This document shows, in pieces, positions 1 to 7,012 of a DNA stretch of 49,762 nucleotides. Source of the stretch: DYGX01 sp035325905 (GTDB lineage: Bacteria; Chloroflexota; Anaerolineae; Aggregatilineales; Aggregatilineaceae); assembly GCA_035325905.1 (NCBI GenBank), contig DAOKYY010000021.1, positions 1-49,762 of the forward strand, read 5' to 3'. The notes under the pieces were generated by a model. That model did no database searches and was not told the origin of the DNA. It worked only from the letters and a program-made list of their open reading frames with translations. Within the stretch, counting starts at the first letter, position 1. Every line of letters begins with the position of its first letter. Made by a program: the position numbers and the translations under genes.

Positions 1-1043
1 CCAAGCTGCGGCCAGAGCTGCGTCCCGGCGTCCGAACCGACGACCATGCCGATATGCCCGCTTTCCAGCACAATCAACTGCTTGTCGGCGCTGCTGACGC
101 GCTCGTGCAGCACGGCGACCGACGCCCAGGGCGCGATATGGTCGCGGCGCGCGGCGATGGTCAGCGTCGGGGCAGTGATGCGCGCCAGGTCAATCGGCTG
201 TCCAGCGACGGTGAACGTTCCATCCATCAGGGCGTTGCGCTGGTACAGGTCTTTGACATATTTGCGGAACGCCTCGCCGGGGAACGGCGTCGGGTCGCGC
301 GTCCAGAGCTGCATCGCGGCGAAGGTGCGGGCGAAGGCCGGGTCATCGCGCCGCTCCCAGTAATCGAGCGCGCGCAGCAACTCGTCGCTGGGGCGCACCA
401 TATGAAACGTGAAATTCAGCAACTCGGCGGGGATGTTGCCGAGCGTATCCACCAGCAGGTCCACATCGAGGTATTCGGGCCGCGTCCAGACGCTGTATAT
501 CCCGTCGTCGTGATAGTTGATTGGCCCCGCCAGGCTGACCAGCGCGGCGACACGGTCCGGCGCCAGCACGGTATAGGCCGCCGCCATCATCCCGCCCATG
601 CAGTAGCCGAGCAGCGCGACCGAATCGGCTCCGCTCTCGCGACGCGCGACCTCGACGCAGCGGCCCAGCAGCCCGGTGATGTACTCGTCGAGCGGGCGGT
701 CGCGGTCGGCGGCGGTCGCCACACCCCAATCGAGCATGTACACGTCCAGCCCGCGCCGCAGCAGCGCGCCGGCCAGCGATCGTTCCGGCGCGAGGTCCAT
801 CACGTAGTAGTGGTTGATCAGCGAGGGGATGCACAGCACCGGGATAGGGCGCTGCGTTTCGGTCTGCGGCAGGTAGCGCAGCAGGCGCAGGCTGCCCTCG
901 GCGTGGACCAGGCGCGCGGGCGTCTGCCCGACCAGCGTGCGCCCGGTGGCGCGGATCGCCTCCTGCGCGGCGGTGTAGCTGCGCCAGACCTGCGCCATGC
1001 CCGCGCCCCATAGCTCGGCCCAGCGTTCGAGCAGGTCATCCAT
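1..1043 (-). CDS. phaC: Class III-type poly(3-hydroxyalkanoate) synthase, PhaC subunit (3' end cut by window edge)
   Basis: Alpha/beta-hydrolase polymerase that joins 3-hydroxyacyl-CoA units into PHA storage polyester on granules. The frame runs from an ATG at 1041-1043 to the window edge (347 codons) without a stop, so only a short C-terminal tail is missing. The lipase-like box GYCMGG carries the nucleophile Cys148. The general base is Asp301 in RRDHIAPW and the catalytic His330 lies in SGHIGMVVG. These positions match the Cys149/Asp302/His331 spacing known for Allochromatium-type class III PhaC. It overlaps the upstream small coiled-coil gene by 8 bp, so it is probably translationally coupled as the last visible gene of a three-gene PHA operon. 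Family assignment is firm; class III versus IV depends on the accessory subunits, which are atypical. Confidence 0.93.
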   Translation of the reverse strand, partial: MDDLLERWAELWGAGMAQVWRSYTAAQEAIRATGRTLVGQTPARLVHAEGSLRLLRYLPQTETQRPIPVLCIPSLINHYYVMDLAPERSLAGALLRRGLDVYMLDWGVATAADRDRPLDEYITGLLGRCVEVARRESGADSVALLGYCMGGMMAAAYTVLAPDRVAALVSLAGPINYHDDGIYSVWTRPEYLDVDLLVDTLGNIPAELLNFTFHMVRPSDELLRALDYWERRDDPAFARTFAAMQLWTRDPTPFPGEAFRKYVKDLYQRNALMDGTFTVAGQPIDLARITAPTLTIAARRDHIAPWASVAVLHERVSSADKQLIVLESGHIGMVVGSDAGTQLWPQL

Positions 1044-1350
1044 GCCTGTCGTCATCGCTCAGATGCCGCTCCAGCCGGTCCAGCCGCGCCGAGAGGTCGT
1101 CGAGCCGCGCTTGCAGGCGCTCCAGCAGCAATCGCTGGCGCTCGCCCTGCTGGTAGGCCAGCGCGAGATTGAGCGCGGCGGCTTGCAGCGTCCGCTCGAC
1201 GCGCTGCCGCGAGCGCAACGACGCGCTAAGCTGCCGCCCGACGCGCGTCAGAAACTCCGGCGAGCGCGACACATCATCCCAGTAGGCCGCGATCTCGCGC
1301 TCCCAGGCTTCGACGCTCTGGCGCAGCGTGCCGGCGGGCCGCTCATCCAT
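1036..1350 (-). CDS. Small coiled-coil protein, probable PHA synthase accessory subunit (PhaE-like)
   Basis: A 104-residue, charged, helical protein with no membrane segment or signal peptide. Its N-terminal half has the WEREIAAYWDDV segment followed by a helix typical of phasin/PhaE-type proteins. The C-terminal 40 residues form a leucine-heptad coiled coil ending LSARLDRLERHL. It overlaps phaC by 8 bp and the upstream phasin-like gene by 8 bp, so all three are likely made in fixed ratio. Known class III PhaE is about 350 residues and class IV PhaR about 200, so this is much shorter. The role as a PhaC partner is inferred from position and coiled coil, not from a clear family match. Confidence 0.7.
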   Translation of the reverse strand: MDERPAGTLRQSVEAWEREIAAYWDDVSRSPEFLTRVGRQLSASLRSRQRVERTLQAAALNLALAYQQGERQRLLLERLQARLDDLSARLDRLERHLSDDDRHG

Positions 1351-1819
1351 CGCGCAGCCGGTCCTCCAGATGATCGACTTTGGCGCTCAGAACTTCGACC
1401 TGATTCGTCAGCCGCTCGATGATGCTGATCAACTGCGCCTGCTGGTCCTGACCGCCATGCGGGACGGCGGTGCCGCGCGCCAGGCTGTCGGCCATCGACT
1501 CGCCCATGCGCCGCCCCTGCTCAAGCATTAACTCCATCGATTGGAGCATGATGTCGGTGTAGCGCGGGGCCATCTCGCCCCACAGCCGGGCCGTCTCGGC
1601 GAAGATGCGCTCCGGCGAAGGCGTCTCGTCGCCCGCGAACGCCTGTCGGATCGTCTCGTTCAGGTGGTCTTGCATGAAGGCCAGCGCGTCGCCAAAGCGC
1701 GCGAAGTCGGCGGTGTGATCGCTCTGGACATGCTTGATCACGCCGCGCCAGCGGGCTGGCTGCCCGTCGCTCTCTTCGCGGATAAAGCGTAAGACAAACG
1801 ACACAACATCCTGGTTCAT
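1343..1819 (-). CDS. Phasin/PhaR-like PHA synthase accessory protein
   Basis: A 158-residue soluble protein and the first gene of the PHA operon. An N-terminal region (residues 1-50) with the WRGVIKHVQS and FARFGDALAFM segments is followed by an amphipathic helical middle rich in Met and Glu (about 75-110). The C-terminal coiled coil (about 125-155) ends VLSAKVDHLEDRL, closely echoing the end of the next gene product. Such helices bind granule surfaces or the synthase in phasins and PhaR/PhaE. ATG at 1819 has GGAG eight bases upstream. Three 8-bp direct repeats lie just upstream. No enzymatic motif is visible. PHA association is inferred from the operon. Confidence 0.7.
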   Translation of the reverse strand: MNQDVVSFVLRFIREESDGQPARWRGVIKHVQSDHTADFARFGDALAFMQDHLNETIRQAFAGDETPSPERIFAETARLWGEMAPRYTDIMLQSMELMLEQGRRMGESMADSLARGTAVPHGGQDQQAQLISIIERLTNQVEVLSAKVDHLEDRLRDG

Positions 1820-1838
1820 ATTGCGCGCTCCGATGTAA

Positions 1839-1862
1839 GGCGGTCTGGCGGTCTGGCGGTCT
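1839..1862. repeat. Three perfect tandem copies of GGCGGTCT upstream of the PHA operon
   Basis: The octamer GGCGGTCT (AGACCGCC on the coding strand of the PHA genes) occurs three times head to tail, 20-43 bp upstream of the phasin-like start codon at 1819. The position fits a leader or promoter-proximal operator array, but a simple slipped-strand repeat is equally possible. Confidence 0.75.
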
Positions 1863-1931
1863 GTCTTGATTCAGCGTACTCCTGCCGGGTTGCAGACCGG
1901 TTGCAGGCGTCCCCGCTCCCTGCGGCGCGGC

Positions 1932-2711
1932 TCAGCGCGGCAGCAGCGGCTCCAGCGCGTCGCCCCGCGCGATCGCCTGCGCCAGCGCAGTCGTCCCGGC
2001 CATCGGCTCCAGGTCCAGCCCATCGCGCAGCGCCTCGCGCCCCTGCTCGTAGGCGCGCAGCGCCAGCGGGCGGTTGCCGCGCAGCGCATGGCTGAGCATC
2101 ATGATCCGGTAGGCTTCTTCCCAATAGCGGTCGAGCATCAGCGCCGACTGGCAGAGGTCGATGGCCTCCTGGTAGCCGCCGCGCGGCAGCAGCAGCGTGG
2201 CAAGCCGCATCGCGCCGGACAGATAGAGCGTGTGCAGGCGCTCTCGCTCCAGGCTGGACCAGTCCTCGTACAGCGCGTCGGGCAGGTACTCTCCGGCGTA
2301 GAGGTCGATCGCGGCGCGATAGGCCGCGATCGCGCCGTCGGGATCGCTCGCTTCGAGCCGCGCCGCCTGCTTCAGCCCGTCGCGGAACTCGGCGGCGTCG
2401 ATGGTCAAGTCGGCGTCCGGGTCCAGCCCGTAAGCCAGGCCGGAGCGGCTGATATAGGTCGAGAGCGAGCGCGCCGAGCGATCGGGCTGAAGGGCGTCGT
2501 TCAGCGCGTTGAGCGCGACCTTGAAGTCGCGGTCGGCGCGCTCCTCGTCGAGCGTCGGCCACAGCTCCGCCACGATCCGCTCCTTCGGCATCACCAGATG
2601 GTGGTCGTTGAGCCGGACGGTGATCAGAAATTGAAACAGGCGCTGGGCCTTTTCGCGCTTCCAGACGACGTTCGGCAGCGGCTCCCCGTTGATCCAGACG
2701 CGGAACAGGCC
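1932..2711 (-). CDS. BTAD-type transcriptional regulator, N-terminal part lost in the scaffold gap
   Basis: The open frame runs from the N gap (2711) to a TGA at 1932-1934 with no start codon at the gap edge, so the 5' end is missing. The visible N-terminal piece is the end of an OmpR/SARP-like winged-helix domain (RVWINGEPLP, then KREKAQRLFQFL and MPKERIVAELWP). It is followed by a bacterial transcriptional activator domain made of TPR-like helices, with YAGEYLPD, WSSLERERL and YLSGAMRLATLLL; the rest repeats the helix pairs WEEAYRIMMLSHALRG and ALRAYEQGREAL. In this family such proteins are DNA-binding activators, sometimes with a large upstream ATPase module. It lies 112 bp upstream of the PHA operon in the same direction and might regulate it; that link is only positional. 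Confidence 0.85.
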   Translation of the reverse strand, partial: GLFRVWINGEPLPNVVWKREKAQRLFQFLITVRLNDHHLVMPKERIVAELWPTLDEERADRDFKVALNALNDALQPDRSARSLSTYISRSGLAYGLDPDADLTIDAAEFRDGLKQAARLEASDPDGAIAAYRAAIDLYAGEYLPDALYEDWSSLERERLHTLYLSGAMRLATLLLPRGGYQEAIDLCQSALMLDRYWEEAYRIMMLSHALRGNRPLALRAYEQGREALRDGLDLEPMAGTTALAQAIARGDALEPLLPR

Positions 2712-2811
2712 NNNNNNNNNNNNNNNNNNNNNNNNNNNNNNNNNNNNNNNNNNNNNNNNNNNNNNNNNNNNNNNNNNNNNNNNNNNNNNNNNNNNNNNNN
2801 NNNNNNNNNNN
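2712..2811. other. 100-N scaffold gap
   Basis: Exactly 100 N bases, the conventional placeholder for a gap of unknown size. It truncates the BTAD regulator on the left and starts three bases before the stop codon of the SDR gene on the right. The flanks share no sequence, so unlike the second gap there is no sign of an unmerged overlap. Confidence 0.98.
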
Positions 2812-2813
2812 CC

Positions 2814-3530
2814 CTAGCTCTGCCCGTAGACCGGGATCGCCGCGCCGTGAATCGCCCGCGCCGCGTCCGAGCACAGGAACAGGAACACCTGCGCCATCGC
2901 GTCCGGCGTGACCCACTTGCTGAAGTCGGCGTTGGGCCGCTCGGCGCGGTTGGGCGGCGTGTCGATCGTGCCCGGCAGAACGCAGTTGACGTTGATCCCG
3001 TGATCCTTCAGCTCAGCGGCGAGGCTCTCCGTCAGGCGGATCACGGCGCTCTTGGCGGCGCTGTAGGCGGCGACATTCTTGCTGCCGCTGAGGGCCGCAC
3101 GCGCTGCCGTGTGCACTATCGCGCCGCGCCCCCGGCTGAGCATCGGCGGCACGACCGCCTGCGAAAGGACCATCGCCGTCCGCGCGTTGAGGCCCATCAC
3201 GAAGTCCCACGTTTCGAGCGACGAGTCCTCGGCAACCGGCCTGGCGCGGAACCCGCCGACCGTGTTCGCCACCGCGTCGATCTGCCCGAAGCGATCCAGC
3301 GCGGCCTGCACCAGCGCCCGCGCCGACTCCGGCTCCGCCAGATCGACGGCGTGGGCCAGCACACGCCCTGCGTCGCCGGTAAGCTCCGGCAGCACGGAGG
3401 GCAGGTCATCCGGGCGGCGGTCAGCCAGCACCAGCCGCGCCCCGGCCTCGTAAAACGCGCGCGCGACGGCGCTGCCCAGGTTGCCGCTCGCCCCAGTTAC
3501 CAGCACGACCTGATCAGTGAAGTCAAACAT
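2814..3530 (-). CDS. Short-chain dehydrogenase/reductase (SDR), catalytic Ser replaced by Ala
   Basis: A 238-residue classical-size SDR for NAD(P)-dependent oxidation or reduction of an unknown alcohol/carbonyl. The Rossmann nucleotide loop TGASGNLG is at residues 12-19, Asn115 is in GLNAR, and the catalytic YSAAK has Tyr156 and Lys160. The residue 13 before the Tyr, normally the catalytic Ser, is Ala143 (in HTAARAAL). The same replacement is known in dihydropteridine reductase, so the enzyme may still be active on an easily reduced substrate. It begins 38 bp after the ABC permease and is probably cotranscribed with it. Stop TAG at 2814-2816 lies two bases from the scaffold gap. Substrate unknown. 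Confidence 0.88.
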   Translation of the reverse strand: MFDFTDQVVLVTGASGNLGSAVARAFYEAGARLVLADRRPDDLPSVLPELTGDAGRVLAHAVDLAEPESARALVQAALDRFGQIDAVANTVGGFRARPVAEDSSLETWDFVMGLNARTAMVLSQAVVPPMLSRGRGAIVHTAARAALSGSKNVAAYSAAKSAVIRLTESLAAELKDHGINVNCVLPGTIDTPPNRAERPNADFSKWVTPDAMAQVFLFLCSDAARAIHGAAIPVYGQS

Positions 3531-3568
3531 CCCCGGCCCTCCTTGTTAGCTGCGCCGGCCTGGCGGCC

Positions 3569-4495
3569 TCAATCATGATGTCGTTCGGAGCGATCCAGGT
3601 ACATCTCCATGCCCTTAACCGCCATCGAGAGGGTGACGGTCAGGACAAGATACGTCAGCGCGACGATATTATACGCCTGGAAGAAGGTGAACGTGCTCGA
3701 CGCGTAAGTCTGGCCGCGCCGCGTGATGTCCTGCACGCCGAGCACCGAGACCAGCGAGCTTTCCTTGAGCATGGCGATAAAGTCGTTGCCGAGCGGCGGC
3801 AGAATCACGCGGATCGCCTGCGGCAGCACGATCAGGCGCATCACCTGCCAGCGCGTCATGCCCAGGCTGCGCGCCGCCTCGCGCTGGCCGATGCTGACGC
3901 TGTCGATTCCGGCGCGAAAGACCTCGGACAGGAACGCGCTGTACGAGATCGCGAGGGCGATGATAGCGCGATAGGTGTTGCCAAACTCGCGCGTCTCGAA
4001 CTCGGCCATGCTCCGCCCCAGCGAGTGAAACGTCAGGCGGTACACGTGGTCGTCGCTGATCACGAAGCTGATCGTCAGGTGCTGAAGGGTCGCGCCCAGC
4101 TCGTTGCCCAGCCGGATCACCTCCGGGATGAAGGCCAGCGCCATCCAGTAGACCAGCACCAGCGTCGGGATGCCGCGCACCGCCTCGACGTAGAAGGTCG
4201 AAAGCTGGTAGACGAGCGGGTTCGACGAGCGGCGCAGCAGCGCGATCAGCAGCCCCAACACCAGCGCCAGGCTATAGGCCACGACCGAGACCCAGATTGT
4301 CGTCCAGATGCCCTGCCGCACCGCGCCCCAGATCACCGGGTAGGGGTGCGTGGTGCGGATCGACAGCACGAAGACGATGATCAGCCCGATCATCCCGAGC
4401 AGCCACCACGGCGAGCGCGCCAGGCGGCGAATCAGGATATTCTTTTTCTGCGGGTTAACGCGCGAGGTCGTGGGGGTGTTGAAGACAACCGTCAT
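3569..4495 (-). CDS. Polar amino acid ABC transporter permease (HisM/GlnP type), orphan
   Basis: Inner-membrane permease of 308 residues. About six membrane helices are visible; the first is at 31-50 and the next follows IWTTIWVSVV. The EAA loop that contacts the ATPase is GQREAARSLGMTRWQVMRL, followed by LPQAIRVILPPLGNDFI, typical of the HisM/GlnP/ArtQ family. It is longer than the usual ~220 residues because of a roughly 45-residue loop (LGATLQHLT to AEFETREFG) between middle helices. No ATPase or binding protein is adjacent: the SDR follows and then the scaffold gap, which may hide partners. The start ATG at 4495 lacks a strong ribosome site; the upstream region is filled with decamer repeats. 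Confidence 0.9.
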   Translation of the reverse strand: MTVVFNTPTTSRVNPQKKNILIRRLARSPWWLLGMIGLIIVFVLSIRTTHPYPVIWGAVRQGIWTTIWVSVVAYSLALVLGLLIALLRRSSNPLVYQLSTFYVEAVRGIPTLVLVYWMALAFIPEVIRLGNELGATLQHLTISFVISDDHVYRLTFHSLGRSMAEFETREFGNTYRAIIALAISYSAFLSEVFRAGIDSVSIGQREAARSLGMTRWQVMRLIVLPQAIRVILPPLGNDFIAMLKESSLVSVLGVQDITRRGQTYASSTFTFFQAYNIVALTYLVLTVTLSMAVKGMEMYLDRSERHHD

Positions 4496-4512
4496 CCGGG
4501 CAGCACACTTTC

Positions 4513-4585
4513 AAGAGCAGCCAAGAACAGCGAAAGACAGCTAAGAACAGCGAAGAGCAGCAAGAACCAGCTAAAAACAGCAAAG
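4513..4585. repeat. Degenerate decamer repeat array (AAGAACAGCG family), about seven units
   Basis: Seven consecutive units of 9-11 bp: AAGAGCAGCC, AAGAACAGCG, AAAGACAGCT, AAGAACAGCG, AAGAGCAGC, AAGAACCAGCT and AAAAACAGC. The period of about one helical turn puts an A-tract on the same face each time, so the DNA may be bent. The array fills the divergent intergenic region between the permease (minus) and the MFS gene (plus). Related units occur at 13477-13547, 25719-25779, 34618-34639 and 49734-49762. Confidence 0.85.
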
Positions 4586-4780
4586 TGCATAGGTCAAGCC
4601 GCATTTTGCGGTCCTTCGCTGCCGTTCGCCCTGCCTCCAGCCATCGACAATCCGGCGCGAGGGTGGTCTAATAGGGCCGCGCCCGGCGGCTTGATTATAG
4701 CCCCAAACCGTCCGGGCGTCGCGTCCGGTTTTCGGACCGGCCGCCATCTGCCGACAGCTTAAAGGGACCCCGTCGCCGCC

Positions 4781-6346
4781 ATGCCACGCATTACCCGCCG
4801 CCAGATGGTCATCACCTTTGGGTTGATGATGGGCCTCTTCCTCGCCGCGCTGGAAGGCACGGTCGTCAGCACCGCCATGCCCACCATCGTCGCCCAGCTC
4901 GGCGGGCTGGAAGTCTATAGCTGGGTCTTCTCGATCTACATGCTGGCCTCGACCACCACCATCCCGATCTTCGGGCGTCTGTCCGACCTCTACGGGCGCA
5001 AGCCGATCTACTACCTCGGCGTGACGCTGTTCCTGGCCGGGTCGGTGCTCAGCGGGCAGGCGCAGAACATGACCCAGCTCATTCTGTTCCGCGCGCTGCA
5101 AGGGACCGGCGCAGGCGCGCTGATGCCCGTCACGTTCACCATCATCGGCGACATCTTCTCGCTGGAGCAGCGCGCGCGGATGCAGGGATTTTTCTCCAGC
5201 GTGTGGGGCATCTCCAGCGTGATCGGGCCGCTCGTCGGCGGCTTCCTGGTCGATAACGTCTCGTGGCGCTGGGTGTTTTACCTCAACCTGCCATTTGGGC
5301 TGTTGGCGGTCGGGCTGCTGGCGCTGGTCTTGCACGAGCCGCTGAAACACCGCGAGCCGGGCACGGTCGATTATCGCGGCGCGGCGCTGCTGGTTGCCGC
5401 CGTGCTGAGCCTGCTCTACGCGCTGTTGCAAGGCGGGCAAGCCTACGCCTGGACCGACCCGCGCACGCTGGGCCTGCTGGGCTTCGCCGCCGCCGCGCTC
5501 GCCGCGTTTGTGTGGATCGAGCGCCGCGCCGCTCACCCGCTGATCCCGCTCGATATGTTTGGCGACCGGCTGTTCGCGATCGCGATGGGGCACGAATTTC
5601 TGGCCGGGTTCGCGGTTTTCGGAGTGATCGCCTATATCCCTCTGTTCGTGCAGGGCGCGCTCGGCACCAGCGCTACCCGCGCCGGGGCGACCCTGACGCC
5701 GATGAGCGTGGTCTGGGGCCTGGGGAGCGTGCTGGCCGGCGCGTTGCTGCTGCGGCACGGCCCGGCGCGCCTGGTGATCGCCGGGACGCTCAGCCTGCTG
5801 GGCGGCGCGAGCCTGCTGGCGCTGCTCGACGAGCGCAGCAGCCAGCTTGTCGCCGCCGGAGCGATGGCGCTGATGGGCTTCGGGATGGGGCTGGTGCTGA
5901 CCAGCTTCCTGGTCTCGGTGCAGAACCGCGTGCCAAGCCGCCGGATGGGCGTGGCGACCGGCAGCCTCCAGTTTATCAGCCAGATCGGCGGGACGGTGGG
6001 CGTCAGCGTGCTCGGCGCGGTGATGTCGGCCCGGCTGAGCCGGGGGCTGGCGTCGCTGCCGGGCGGGGCGGGTGTGGACCCGGTGATGCTGCTCGACCGA
6101 TCCAGCACCGTCGAGCTTCCGGCGGCGGTCGACGCCGCCTTTCAGTCGCTGCTGGCCGAGGCGCTGCACCCGGCTTTTCTGCTGACGCTGGGCGTCGCCG
6201 CCCTGGCGCTGGGCGTCGCGCTGCTCACCCCGCGCGGAACGCTCGCGCAGCTTGAGCAGTCAGAGCTTGCCCGCCTCGGCGCGCGCGAGACCATGCCGCA
6301 CGTCGCCGTCGCCGCGCCCGCCAAAGTCAAACGGAGCCGCCGGTGA
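4781..6346 (+). CDS. MFS multidrug exporter, DHA2 family (EmrB/QacA-like, 14 TM)
   Basis: Proton-driven efflux protein of 521 residues with about 14 hydrophobic helices, the DHA2 layout. Family motifs are in order: LEGTVVSTAMPTI in helix 1 (24-36), motif A GRLSDLYGRKP (65-75), FRALQGTGAGALMPV (motif B region, 103-117), motif C-like ISSVIGPLVGG (144-154) and SWRWVFYLNLPFG (161-173). The C-terminus carries a short cytoplasmic tail rich in Lys/Arg. ATG at 4781 follows AAAGGGA 13 bases upstream, a loose spacing. The stop overlaps the YceI gene start by 4 bp (GTGA), so the two are co-translated. Specific drug or metabolite unknown. Confidence 0.93.
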   Translation: MPRITRRQMVITFGLMMGLFLAALEGTVVSTAMPTIVAQLGGLEVYSWVFSIYMLASTTTIPIFGRLSDLYGRKPIYYLGVTLFLAGSVLSGQAQNMTQLILFRALQGTGAGALMPVTFTIIGDIFSLEQRARMQGFFSSVWGISSVIGPLVGGFLVDNVSWRWVFYLNLPFGLLAVGLLALVLHEPLKHREPGTVDYRGAALLVAAVLSLLYALLQGGQAYAWTDPRTLGLLGFAAAALAAFVWIERRAAHPLIPLDMFGDRLFAIAMGHEFLAGFAVFGVIAYIPLFVQGALGTSATRAGATLTPMSVVWGLGSVLAGALLLRHGPARLVIAGTLSLLGGASLLALLDERSSQLVAAGAMALMGFGMGLVLTSFLVSVQNRVPSRRMGVATGSLQFISQIGGTVGVSVLGAVMSARLSRGLASLPGGAGVDPVMLLDRSSTVELPAAVDAAFQSLLAEALHPAFLLTLGVAALALGVALLTPRGTLAQLEQSELARLGARETMPHVAVAAPAKVKRSRR

Positions 6347-7005
6347 TCTGGACGAATCGCCGTCTGGCGCTGGCCCTGGCGCTTGTGGCGCTGGCGTCGG
6401 TCGTTGCCGGGCTGATGATCCTGGCCGGGCGCCTGCTCGATCCGGGGGACCGGCGCGATACCACCTCCAACGTGACTCCGGCGACCCTCGCGCCGCAGTC
6501 GCCGCCGCCGCGCGTGTTCGAGGTGGACCCGGCGGCCTCAAAAGTGGATTTCACGGCGCAGGTCGCGGGCGTGGCGCTGGAAGGTGTGTTCCCGGTGCGC
6601 GGCGGCACGATCACATTGGAGCCGGTCGAGCAGCAGCTTCAGGTGCATGTCGCGCTTGAAATCGACGTGGACGGGCTGGCGACGGGCAACGCTGTGTTTG
6701 ACCGCGCGCTGCGGGCCGCGCTGGAATCAGGCGACTATCCGCTGGCGTTCTATGTCGCGGCGTCAGATGGGCGGGTGCCGGTCACTCAGGAGCGGGTCGT
6801 CTTCATGCTGACCGGTGACTTGCAGCTTCATAACGTCGTCCAGCCCCACCCGATGCGCGTTGACGCCCAGGTGATCGGCGCGCGCCTGGACGCGGTCGCA
6901 ACCTCGACGCTCAACCTGGAAGATCACGGCGTGGAATTGCCCGCGCTGCTCGGTAGCCCGGCGATCACATTGCGCGCCGTGATCGCGGCGGTCGAGACCG
7001 GCTGA
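6343..7005 (+). CDS. YceI-like lipocalin-fold protein with N-terminal membrane anchor
   Basis: A 220-residue protein starting at a GTG that overlaps the MFS stop. Residues 8-30 are a hydrophobic signal anchor; residues 33-56 are a Thr/Pro-rich linker. The remainder matches the YceI beta-barrel pattern: FEVDPAASKVDFTAQV, GVFPVRGGTITLE, then a helix around FDRALRAALESGDYPLAFY, and LTGDLQLHNV. Relatives bind isoprenoid quinones or other long hydrophobic ligands in the periplasm. Coupling to an exporter suggests a shared envelope or lipid-stress role, but this is inference. The stop at 7005 is 8 bp from the convergent next gene. Confidence 0.82.
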   Translation: MIWTNRRLALALALVALASVVAGLMILAGRLLDPGDRRDTTSNVTPATLAPQSPPPRVFEVDPAASKVDFTAQVAGVALEGVFPVRGGTITLEPVEQQLQVHVALEIDVDGLATGNAVFDRALRAALESGDYPLAFYVAASDGRVPVTQERVVFMLTGDLQLHNVVQPHPMRVDAQVIGARLDAVATSTLNLEDHGVELPALLGSPAITLRAVIAAVETG

Positions 7006-7012
7006 GCGCCGC

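Noticed and set aside
54..1013. Plus-strand 319-codon frame opposite phaC
   Set aside because: phaC has an intact catalytic triad on the other strand; the plus-strand product has no recognisable features.
4513..4585. CRISPR array
   Set aside because: Units are about 10 bp without unique spacers and there are no cas genes.
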